The translations under genes were made by a program, and so were the position numbers. Below are positions 35,001 through 44,511 of a DNA stretch of 64,000 nt, one piece after another. Where the stretch lies: NCBI GenBank assembly GCA_027422505.1, contig JAPQWV010000749.1:1-64000 (forward strand), given 5' to 3'. Under the pieces are notes generated by a model. The model saw only the letters and a program-made list of their open reading frames with translations, made no database searches and was not told the DNA's origin. The stretch's first letter is position 1. Each line of letters starts with the position of its first letter. This stretch comes from Craterostigma plantagineum (Eukaryota; Streptophyta; Magnoliopsida; Lamiales; Linderniaceae).

Positions 35001-35770
35001 ACCTTTCGTCACCTTACTTGAATGTGTTGAAAAACGCTCTATATTGTATTGCAGCACGTCGATGAATGCTTCGCTGGGATCGATTACATGCAGAAATTTA
35101 GCAAATCGGTTGCGATCAAAGTCGCGTACATGCCCCATAGGGTTAAGACGCTCGTCGACGAGCGAGGGGTGCTAAACATACTCGGGAAGCCGTCTGGAAA
35201 GGCTTCAAGAGATTGTTCCGTTCGCGAGGGGGGAAGAGGAAGATTGGAAGTGCAGGTCGTGGGATCTAGCGGCCAAAGTTGCCATCCCCATGCGTACGTC
35301 AGGCCGATGGGTGTTGTTCGTTGTCGATGTGCGGGAACGGGTGTTCGAGATTTACGACTCCGATGCGCCTCCTGGCTTCGAGTGGCGCTATATCGCCGAT
35401 GCCGTCAACAAACTTAGGATCGTAATTCCTGCGATTTTCAAGGATCTGGGGCTGATAAAACGAATGCCTAACAAGGGCAAGAGCTGTCCGGCTACTTGGC
35501 GTCGCGACTTCCGAAAACAAAATCAGTAAGTTTTGATGAATGTTGCGTTTTATTACTTTGTCGTCGTCTTTAAAAATTAGTGTCGTGTTGGATATGATTT
35601 TCAGGGGAGAAGATGGCGTTGCGATGTTGCGGGCGGCAATGTCGCTTATGATGAAGAAGGACGACGTCTCCCGCCTCAATCAAACTCATATGAAGGAGAT
35701 AGAAAATACCTCGCATCCTCTATTTTCAATAATGATTGGGACAGTTTTTAGTAATTTTGTTGTTGACTAA
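32036..35770 (+). pseudogene. DUF1985 - ULP1-like C48 peptidase gene of the MULE
   Basis: A short first exon (ATG at 32036, NTQRVN) is followed by an intron filled by array 2. The next exon from about 32490 carries DUF1985: SSLYSDASELIRRCL, GRLVMAEQDFKLSLQLLLYL, HNREELWMVIG, then RLSHVKIALEGLSGDEE; one T is missing near 32770. DUF1985 continues to QPLQ at 33185, then IKAYECIPGVADELADR from 33258. A Ser/Gly repeat with EFGGGS units lies at 34092-34250, an acidic/basic linker at 34320-34720, and the ULP1-like part from 34760: WVLFVVDVRERVFEIYDS (35308-35360) and GEDGVAMLRAAMSLMM (35604-35650). ULP1 peptidases cleave SUMO; here the His before W and the Cys of DCGV appear replaced (R and D), so activity is unlikely. 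Several frameshifts. Confidence 0.75.
32120..32445. repeat. GGGTCCC/GGGACCC repeat array 2 (intron of the ULP gene)
   Basis: Units such as GTGCTTGCAAGCATAGGACC, then GGGACCCGCGCGCTACGAGC and CAGGGGACCCATG. The first units match array 5 inverted. Confidence 0.85.
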
Positions 35771-36039
35771 ATTTTCTGTGTTGAGTATAAATTTCATGTT
35801 TTGTAGAATTTCTCTGTTGAATTTTAATTTTACGTGTTTGATATTAACTTATCGTTTGTTGGATAGCTATTTAGGGTTTAGAATTGTGAAAGATTGAGTT
35901 TTTCTATCGTTTCCAACTTTTTTTCAGTGAGACTGATGTGTGATTTGACATAAAAATAACTGAATTTTAAGTGATTTGACATAATTTCACTTGGTTGTTA
36001 TGATTTTAACTTTTTCGGCTGTTTGCTATGCACGTTGCC

Positions 36040-36290
36040 TGCGCGGGTCCCCTGAATATAAGTGCGGGGACGCTGCTCATAACACGCAGGTCCCCTGCTC
36101 TTTACGCCCGGGTCCCCTGATTATATTGCGCAACAATTTGACGGGACCCGGCCTAAACATGCGCATAATTTTGACGAGACCAATGACGATCGGGCATCTC
36201 AGTATGGGTCCTATGCAATATGCGCGGGACCCCTATTTTGACGATTGGGTCCCCTGTCCATAACATGTGGGTCCGATGTGTTCATGTGCG
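36040..36290. repeat. GGGTCCC repeat array 3
   Basis: Irregular units with GCGCGGGTCCCCTGAATATAAG and CCCGGGTCCCCTGATTATA, 3' of the ULP gene, between the two convergent genes. Confidence 0.8.
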
Positions 36291-36824
36291 ATTTTTGCAA
36301 TGTTAATTCATGGAAGTAAGCGATTAATTGTGCGTATTATACTTTGTTTATCGTAGAATACAATATAAAGTCATCATACAATAGCAGAGAACAGAAAGAA
36401 TGGATAAAAACACAAGAATTACGTTAAGTCTATAAGATTGTTACATCCTACAGAAATCACAAACACGAGTATGTTTTCTGGGTGCGCTCTCTTACTATAT
36501 TCACGTCAGAGATCGTTCAACTTGAAATACTTGTTGGAATATATATTTTTTGGGTTTCAAACTTGGAGTCAGATATGTGTTAATCTAGTTGTTATTTTTT
36601 TTCCAATTTTGTTAATCGCGCACTTAATTTTTTATTAATTATTATCTTATTAAGGAATTTAATAATATTACAATTTCGCAGGGGACAAAAGCCCCAAATC
36701 GGGGATCAAATGTTAAGTCATCTGTCCTATACATACCGTATAATGACACTGCTCTGACATGTCACTTTTCATCAATAATTGAACAATTATTGGACCCACT
36801 TAGTAAGCGAACGTGACCAACCCT
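36291..36824. other. Spacer between repeat arrays 3 and 4
   Basis: A/T-rich, no coding sequence seen. Contains GGGGACAAAAGCCCC (36680), a small inverted repeat. Confidence 0.4.
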
Positions 36825-37105
36825 AATGTGCGGGTACCATGTGCTAGTCGGCAGGTCCCTTTCCTAACAAGGCATAGGACCTTACGTTAAAGGAAGGGGA
36901 TCCGGCGTTAAAGGCAGGGGACCTTACTTTATGGGCAGGGGATTAAAAGTTTGCACGGGACCCACACGTTAAAGGCAGGGGACCTTACGTTAAAGGTAGG
37001 GGACCTTACATTATGGGCAGGGGATTAGAAGTTCGCAGGACCCAAACGTTAAAGGCATGGGACCTTACGTTATGGGCAGGGGACCCGGCGGAAACCACAA
37101 ATATG
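36825..37105. repeat. GGGACCC repeat array 4
   Basis: More regular units of about 30 bp: ACGTTAAAGGCAGGGGACCTT repeated five or more times with variants (GTTATGGGCAGGGGA). It lies 3' of the transposase gene. Confidence 0.85.
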
Positions 37106-37295
37106 TGCAGTGGTCCCCTGCGCATTTGTGCATAAGGGTTTTCTACCTCCATATTCATGCAGACGCACGTAACACAACCTTAATAACATAACACAAATGG
37201 CAACGTATAAGCCACTCTGAATACGATGATACACACATATTACAACGTTATCTCCTAAAAAATTCACTCACCGAAGGAAACCAGTTTTTCTGGGG

Positions 37296-40200
37296 TCATC
37301 CGCGTTGTGAACCAACACGAGGCGGCAACATGTCCATACTACTTTCAATGCGGTCCGTTACCGGACGTATAGTACCTTCGTATGCCAACTTCCAGATCTC
37401 CAAGCTATAATAATCGTGCACTAATGAATACACCGGCACTTGGGCAGAACCACAAGCTGCAATCGCATGTGGACATGGGATATGATCGATGTCAAACATC
37501 ATGCACGTGCATGTGCGCAGCCCCAAATCTACCACCTCGTTCACATGCTGCCTGTACACGTTATATGTTAGATGCCCGACTTCCGACGCATGAAATTTTT
37601 GCGACTCGGTGAAATTCTCTCGTATGATCGACTCCACCTTCGGCGTAAAGCTAGTCATGTTCGCGGCAATTGAAGCTTCGGCAGTTCGCCGATGCTTACT
37701 GAACCATGATGTTAGTCGTTGAATCGAGCCCAACAGTCCAATAATTGGAAGCTCTCTATCCTTACGTAGAGCTGCATTTATAGACTCGGATCCATTGGTC
37801 GTCATTATGTTGTATCTTGATCTAGGGCAATATGCTCGCGTCCACGTTTCCCTTGGGACTTCGTCAAGATATTTAGCCACGTCTGCATATTTTGGTTCAA
37901 GCTGCTTAAAATGACTGTCGGACTCGCTCTTTGTGTAGGCAGTAGCGACACGCCAAAAAATTGGGCAAGTACCTTTCTTCTTCATTTTCGTCTTCACGTT
38001 TTGTTGAAGGTGCCACGCACAGAAACCATGAAACGCGTTCGGGAAAACGGCCGGAACTGCATTCTTTATTCCAGGATTCCGATCAGAATTATTACGAGAT
38101 CGTCGCCATCCGCAACAAAACGTCTTAATCTCGACAGAAACCACGTCCATGGGTCGGTTCCCTCCGACCCGTCGGCAATACCCCATGCTAAAGGATATTG
38201 ATGGAAATCGCCGTCTTGCGCAGTGGCAATCATCATGAGTCCCTTATACTTCCCCTTCAAAAAAGTGGCGTTGATAAAAACGACTTTCCTCATGAACGTA
38301 AAGCCTCTGACGCATGCGCCGTATGCCAAGAACATGTACTTGAACCGATTGTCTTCGTCCATCTCCCAATCAGTGATACTGCCCTCGTTGGCTTGCCTCA
38401 CCGCATCTAAGTAAGACGGCAGTAAACCGTAACAAGCGTCCCTGTTACCAACTAGTTCGTCGGTCGCAATTTGTTTTCCTCTCCAAGCCTTGTAGTATGA
38501 AACTTCTACTCCCCTGCTCTGCATCATCGACTGTATGGAACTGGGAGCGGGGATGTCTTTAGGAGCCCTGAAATTTTCCAACAACGTGCTCGATACGAGC
38601 GACGAACTTCCCTGGCGATGTCTACGGCGTCGATGAGACACGCCGCACGTGTGCGTGTTGACGTACTTTCGGATTGAGAAAAAGGGGGAGTCCTTGTCCT
38701 GTGCAACTCGTATTCGCCATTTGCAGTTCTCCTTCGCACATTTCACTACGTACAGGGTTTTGTTTGACCTATCCACTTGGAGTTCGAAGCATGCAGCGAC
38801 AGCGATTTTAGTGATTTCGTCCTTCAATTCTTTCTTGCTACGGAATTCTTGTCCAACATATAGGGTCGAACCATCCGTAAACGAATAGGTACCATCGTCG
38901 GCCACATCAGTTGCGTCATCAAAATCGTCATCATCATCGTCGTCATCATCATCATTATCATGCATTAAGGCACCTTCCTCGTTCTCATTTTCGTCGTCCC
39001 GTCCGACCTGCTCGTTCTCATTATCATATCCTTGGCCGCACATTCCGGAGTAATCGCCTACATAGCCACTGCTTTCATTACTTTGGTAAGGAGGGTTGTA
39101 AGATGTGCTGGAAAAACCCTCAAATGGTTGGATTTCGGCGTTTGTATCGCAATGCGCTATAAGGCCGACGTCGAAACCGGAGAAATCATTATCATGAGGT
39201 TGATGTGGCGGTGATGCAATGACGGATAATTCAAGTTCCACGTGAAGAGGTGGTCTTGATCGTGGGCAACCACTTCCAAGGTACGCACGTACGCCGTAAT
39301 CGTTCTCGATGTAGATGGGGCGCACATAATTGTAGTCTATGCAAGGCATGTAGCTTATCCGTAGTTTGGTATTTCGTTGCGTAACGACAATGCATTCAAT
39401 ATCTCGTTAGTGAGATCCACTAACGTGCATGAACCGTCGTCGACCAACTTCAGCTTCTCGAAGTACACGTCCGCCAACTTCAGCCTCTCGAAGTCCACAT
39501 CGTCCTCGTCGTCAGACAACTCCTCCAACACACGCTTGACGTGCGACATGCGGACTTTTGAGCTGTTGCCAAAATGTCTTGCGGTGAATTTTGAGCCGCC
39601 GTTTACCGGCGGTAGCTCGGCTGCGAACTTCAGCCCGGTGATTAGGCAATAATCCGACTTTGAAAATCGGAGTGGTTTTCCGCCAAAAATCATCCACAGC
39701 TCTTCTCGGTTGTGCAGCATCGTCTGGATCTGGATGAGGTACCACAGCAACTGGCCCGAGAGGTTAAAATCAGGCTCAGCCATAACAAGGCGGCCGAACG
39801 ACTCTCGTTCCTAAAAATCTCCAACTCGTGATGGTTAGACATGTCTTATCACTCGCTGGCATCCGCGTATAACGAGCTCATTTTTACACTCAAACGGGAA
39901 ACTTCGTCCACTGTGTCGAACTGCTTCTGCATCACAACCTAAAATTATGCGTAAAACACATTTTAGCTAAATTACGTGGTATGAAATAATTAAAACAGAA
40001 AACCCTTATGCATAGATGCGCAGGGGACCGCATCGCATATGCTGAGATTCAAGCATAGATGCGCATGAGACCCCTGCGCCATCGGCGCGGTCCCAGCAAG
40101 GGTCCCCTGCGTATAAGCGCGGGTCCCCTGCGTATAAGCTCGGGTCCCCTGGTCATAGCGCGGGGGTCCCCTGCTTATAACGCGCGGGTCCTTCGAACTT

Positions 40201-40604
40201 GCGCGCAGTGGCACAGGACCCGCCCGTTAGGGTAAGAGGACCCGAGCGTTTAAGCAGGGGAAACCGCGCTAATACACAGGGGACCCGAGAAATATGCATA
40301 GGTCCCCTGCTCATAAGCGGGGGTCGTCTGCTTGGAAGCACGGGACCCATGCATTAAAATCGACGTACGCTGCGCAAGCACAAGTCCTATGCTTGCAAGC
40401 ACGGGTCCTATGCTTGCAAGCGCGGGTCCTATGCTACCAAGCACGGGTCCTATGCTACCAAGCTCTGTCCTATGCTTGCAAGCACGGGTCCGCACCAAAT
40501 TAGGGTTCGATGGGTCGTTCCCAGATTCCCTCTCGCGTTAAATTGAAGAAGACGAAGAGTAGAACACATACCTCCACTCTTTGGGTGTTCGCGTTGAATG
40601 CCAT
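37296..40604 (-). pseudogene. MULE transposase gene with a DUF1985 5' part
   Basis: Minus strand. A first exon of about 33 bp at 40604-40572 (ATG, NTQRVE), an intron with array 5, then an exon from 39938 with DUF1985 (SSLYADASE, MAEPDFNLSGQLLWYL, HNREELWMIFG, KSDYCLITGLKF) to about 39355. Transposase follows almost directly: YVRPIYIENDYGVRAYLG (39330), an Asp run (38920-38950), the MuDR domain FRSKKELKDEITKIAVAA...HTCG (38870-38650), the MULE DDE core VVFINATFLKGKYKG (38270) and DRNPGIKNAV...FHGFCAWHL (38085), and a SWIM zinc finger CTCMMF...PCPHAI (37510). A T is missing near 38092 and another near 39850. The first catalytic Asp of the D-A/G-T motif reads Asn. It would catalyse cut-and-paste transposition, but probably cannot. 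Confidence 0.85.
40010..40500. repeat. GGGTCCC/GGGACCC repeat array 5 (intron of the transposase gene)
   Basis: Units such as GCGCGGGTCCCCTGCGTATAA in tandem, then CAAGCACGGGTCCTATGCTT repeated six or so times. The last units are the inverted copy of the start of array 2. Confidence 0.85.
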
Positions 40605-40860
40605 TGTCGAATGAGTCGATTTGCAGAGAAGACGACGATTTGCAGTGGCAGGGGCGGGAGAGCACACGCTTGCTTTTTTACTAGAAGTGAAAGTGGAGAC
40701 GATTTGCAGTGCAGGGGCGGGAGAGCACACGCTTGCTTTTTTTACTTGAAGTGAAAGTGGTTGCTTTTTTTACTTTTACCCCACTCTTCTATAACGGGTC
40801 TGATGTTTCATATTCGCTACAGTGTACATGTAAATCCTTTAATTAATTTATCGTTAAGTG
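40605..40860 (-). promoter_or_regulatory. Leader/promoter of the transposase gene, inverted copy of the ULP gene leader
   Basis: Read on the minus strand it shares GTAAAAGTAAAAAAAGCAACC, then CTGCAAATCG and CTCTGCAA, with 31890-32010 of the plus strand. It also contains a tandem duplication of about 65-70 bp (GGGCGGGAGAGCACACGCTT at 40654 and 40715). Both genes of the element therefore start from copies of one promoter. Confidence 0.6.
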
Positions 40861-40939
40861 TTGTTGAGGTTGTTGATTGACATTAAATAAGGGTAAAATA
40901 GTCTTTAGAGCAGAGTTAGTAAAGGTACAAAGGTAAAGT

Positions 40940-41001
40940 CCGATTTTGGGTGCTATTTTTTAAAAGATGACCAGCTCAAGGGCTATTTACTTAAAAAATC
41001 C
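40940..41001 (-). repeat. Right terminal repeat of the MULE
   Basis: Imperfect inverted partner of 30217-30280; followed by the 9-bp target duplication AGGTTTTCT (41002-41010). Confidence 0.75.
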
Positions 41002-41010
41002 AGGTTTTCT

Positions 41011-41723
41011 TTATTGCCGCTCAGTTGTCTCCTCAGAGACAATCACTTGCTTTCGTCTGTCCCCTCACTTCACTTCCCTCATTAAAGCCACGCGCGTCGC
41101 TTTCACCGCACATTATCTACACTCCCGTCTCTCCCTTTCTTTTGTTCGATGGTTTGCTTCTTGATGGAGGGTACTTGAAAAATTCTCTCTGCGTTGCTAC
41201 TCGAGGCTATACGACAATCATCATATTTGGTCTGTTACACTTGAGAGTTTTCGTCCCGTGATTTGTCTGCAGTTGTTTTTCTTACACCATAAATCTTGAG
41301 GTATGTTTCGTTCTGTATTTGGTGAAGATTAAAGCTTCTTTGCTCTGTAATGCTGAAAATGAGCTTGAGATCTTGGGATTTCGTGTCTGCTTTATGGATG
41401 CGTGATTCTGCTTTTGACTAGTTTGGGATCTTTTGCTTTTTTCTGTTCGTGTGTTATGTTTTGCAGATAATTGCGATTTCTTTTTTAAGATTTCCTTTTA
41501 AAAGGCTCTGTTTGGGTTGATTCTGGATCTACCGAGAGCTGCTAATGTACTTCTGCTTTGTCTTTTTTATTTACAAATTATTTGTCGGAAAAGTTTTTGC
41601 CATGCAAGTTCCAGATAACAGCTAGTCAAAGAAGTATCTTTTGCACCTTCCTGGATAGGAGGAACATGGCTTTTGATTGAACTGTTTGCATCTTTACAAA
41701 CCTTTGTAACAGTTTTTTTACTG
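41011..41723 (+). promoter_or_regulatory. 5' flank and probable leader of the Aux/IAA gene
   Basis: Pyrimidine-rich sequence (41020-41160, CTCTCCC words) as in plant 5' leaders, a splice-donor-like GAG|GTATGT at 41299, then T-rich intron-like sequence. The MULE ends at the left edge, so the native promoter is displaced or shortened. A functional start site cannot be fixed. Confidence 0.45.
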
Positions 41724-43026
41724 ATGAGTATCAAAGCGACTGAGCTAAGGCTGGGCCTCCCTGGCTCTCAATCCCCTGAGCGTGAATCAGATGAGAAGCC
41801 ATTGTTTCCTTTAGCTCCTTCGAAGGCGTTAGTTTCTGGGAACAAAAGGGGATTTTCAGACACCATGGATGAGTTTGCTGAGTCCAAGAATGCCTTGTTC
41901 GGACACTGTGGACAGCCCAATAGGGCTGCCAATCATGGGACTCCTCAGACTTCTGTTAAGGTAAAGGATGTGATGACTACCAAATCGTCCAATGAATGTA
42001 ATGACAAGGCGAATAATTCCATGTAAGTGGTGAAGAAGCCCCCCATTTGACAAGGAAATGAACTAAACTGCGACGACACATGCTATTGGTCGTTGATTTC
42101 CATTTTTTCTTTCTACGTTCAGGGCGCAGGTCGTTGTTGGCCTCCCATTAGATCTTTCAGGAAAAATACTATGGCTACATCATCGAAGAACGACGATGAA
42201 GTCGAGGGAAAAAACCAAGTGGAGGTGCTCTTTTCGTGAAGGTCAGCATTGATGTGCTCCATATCTGAGGAAGGTGGATCTGAAGATGTACTCAACTTAT
42301 CAAGAGCTTTCTTCTGCTCTTGAGAAAATGTTTAGCTGTTTCACCATTGGTGAGCTTTTCTTTCGCTGTAATGATTCTTTCTTCTTGGGCCTATTTAAGA
42401 TGCAGTTTGAGGCTTTTTTCTTCGGGGTTTTCTTTTCAGGGCAATGTGGTGATCATGGAGCACCGCCAAGCAGGGAAATGATGAGCGAGACTAAGCTGAA
42501 CGATCTTCTGAATGGATCAGAATACGTTCTGACATATGAGGATAAGGACGGTGATTGGATGCTCGTTGGAGATGTCCCTTGGGAGTAAGATTTCTTACAA
42601 TTTGCTTTGCATTCGTAACTTCACAATGCTACTACTTGTAAGAATATCTTCAATAAGGATAAGTATAGTATAGGAAAAAAAGATCTTCAACGTTCTTTAA
42701 ATCGTTTTCAAAGGTGTAGTTATTGATCATATGTTGTAAGACTAATTCGTTTCCCGTCAAATACTACTATTTTTCAGGATGTTCATTGCCTCATGCAAGA
42801 GGCTCAAAATTATGAAAGGCTCAGACGCCATTGGGTTAGGTTAGTAACTATCTTTCTTCGCCTAAGCTAAGCTTATCCCCCTACATTTAGGACCTTTCTC
42901 TTACAACCCCCCATTCATTTTGGTGTTCTAATACTACGTTCAAGTCATAAGACGTACTGTTTTGAAAAGTTTATCTAATTTTCAGCTCCGAGGGCCGTGG
43001 AGAAAAGTAAGAACAAGAACTACTAA
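41724..43026 (+). CDS. Aux/IAA transcriptional repressor (IAA8/9/27-like)
   Basis: Exons 41724-42022, 42123-42349, 42440-42584, 42778-42839 and 42986-43026 join in phase and give about 257 residues. Domain [12 protein letters not shown], the EAR motif that recruits TOPLESS. Domain II: WPPIRS (42140), the degron recognised by TIR1/AFB with auxin, followed by [13 protein letters not shown], typical of the IAA8/9/27 group. PB1 (domains III/IV): [20 protein letters not shown]..., [56 protein letters not shown]. It should act in the nucleus, repressing ARF targets until auxin triggers its degradation. In exon 2 a G is missing before the degron, TC is added near 42232 and a G is lost near 42252, so the frame as given is broken; the downstream exons are clean. 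The N-terminus is shorter than in IAA9, so an upstream exon may exist. Confidence 0.85.
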
Positions 43027-43343
43027 GCTCTTCAAATGAGCAGAAAAGCAGATGAAGTGACGTCTCTCATGCCTGTGTTATGCTGTCTTGTTTCTGTATT
43101 TCTGTACTGTAAGAGCAACTTAACTGCACACATAAAAACTACTCTGAATATTGTTGAATGAATGTGTGTGTAAGTAAAAACTCTTGATTTCTTGTTTCAT
43201 ATGGTTTGATGCTCAGTTGTGCCTTCCTTGTTTCTTGTCATTTGAAGACATCAACGGTTGAAATAATATATAATTGGAAAGAATATATTTTTATTTAGGC
43301 ATGACGATTAATGCGTGTTGACTTGTCTATGGACTAATTCATA
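43027..43343. other. 3' flank of the Aux/IAA gene
   Basis: T-rich 3' UTR-like sequence with no other feature. Confidence 0.5.
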
Positions 43344-43598
43344 CTACCTCCCTCCCACTTATTTCTTTCCATCTTTCTATTTCGGGCGTCCCACATAATT
43401 CTTTCCATTTACCATTTTGGTAAAAAATTATTCCAATAATCAAACTAATTACACCATTTAAAAAAAGACTTAATTTGCGTGCACACTAATAAGTTTTCTC
43501 TCTCCGTACCTTAAAAGTGTACTATAATATTAAATAATGTAATTTCTTAATCTCCGTGCCTACTAATCTTTGGGAAGAATTAGATGAGACGGAGGAAG
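43344..43598. mobile_element. Stowaway-type MITE (255 bp)
   Basis: Begins CTACCTCCCTCCCACTTAT and ends GATGAGACGGAGGAAG, the CTCCCTCCGTCC-type terminal repeat of Stowaway (Tc1/mariner) MITEs, with TA on both sides (43342-43343, 43599-43600). Interior A/T-rich, non-coding. Confidence 0.85.
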
Positions 43599-44511
43599 TA
43601 TATAAATTGACGATTGAAGCTTAATTAAATTTTTGGCAATAAAATTACGTCAAACACATTGGAGCAAATGTTGGGCCATAGTTCGTGATAGGCCCATATG
43701 GGGATGATGGCATTCAGTTATATTGTGTCTCGATCCTTCGAAGAGTGTATTCACGCGCATTCGAAAAAATTTCTACCAGCGAACCCTGTCTTTGGATTTG
43801 TCCCTCTCCAGCACGATTCCCTCAATTCAAGTAAAGCGATTGCACGCTCACTCCTCGATTCGGCCTCGATCTTGCTGATTTCGGATTGGATTTAATCGAT
43901 TTGAAGGTATTTCGATCTTTTCGATGTTTCGTGTTCTTGCCTGGCATCGGTAGTTTGTGTAAAAAAAAAAATCAATTTTTGCCTTTTTGATGATTTCTGC
44001 GGGATTGGATCTGTTTATGGATTTTCGGTGTATCTGTGTATGGATTTCAGCTGTCTTTGGGAAAATTTTTGTTCATCTGTTTGTCTAAATTGTTTTATCA
44101 TTTTCGTTTTTTTTATGTGGTCTGAAACTAGTTTTGGGAATTCTTCGATGGGATCAACTTTTTGATTTTCTAAGGAGAAATATGTTTCTTGTGCTTCTTT
44201 GGGGTCGCGGGGGTGTAATCTTTGATCAATCAAACTGGAAATTATTGTGATTGAGAGACCTGAAAATAATGGTGAAAATATGTTAATTATTGATTTGTAC
44301 CGAAGTTGCGGTATTCTGCTGATTTTTTATCCGTCATTGCATTTTTCTAATAGTGCTTATGCATCTGGAAGTGCTGCTTTGCCCAATTTGTGCATATATT
44401 TGTATGCTTGAATGTTGAACATCATTAGTTTCAATTGAATCAGGTTGTTGATTGGGTGCTGTAACAGTCAACATTCATATAACTGCGTTATTCAGGTGAA
44501 TTATAGGTGCG
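43599..44511 (+). other. Leader and 5' intron region of the SPT2 gene
   Basis: Probably an untranslated first exon (about 43780-43905, CTCTCCAGC...GATTTGAAG then GTATTTCG) followed by a T-rich intron up to the ATG exon. No other gene. Confidence 0.45.

Larger units (their letters stand above)
30217..41001. mobile_element. Kaonashi-like Mutator-like element (MULE), 10.8 kb, complete ends
   Basis: The left end starts GGGTCTTTTTAAAAAATAG and the right end, read inward on the minus strand, starts GGATTTTTTAAGTAAATAG. Both continue with a similar pattern (CTTTTTAAAAAATAGCAC-type words 35-60 bp in), so there are short imperfect inverted ends rather than long TIRs. A perfect 9-bp duplication, AGGTTTTCT, lies at 30208-30216 and 41002-41010, the size expected for Mutator. 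Inside are a mudrA-type transposase gene (-), a DUF1985-ULP1-like gene (+) and a DEK_C reading frame (+). MULEs carrying ULP1-like genes are known in plants as Kaonashi elements; assignment here is by content. Confidence 0.9.

Noticed and set aside
36825..37105. Array 4 as a gene-coding repeat
   Set aside because: No sustained open frame; units of irregular length carry stops in all frames.
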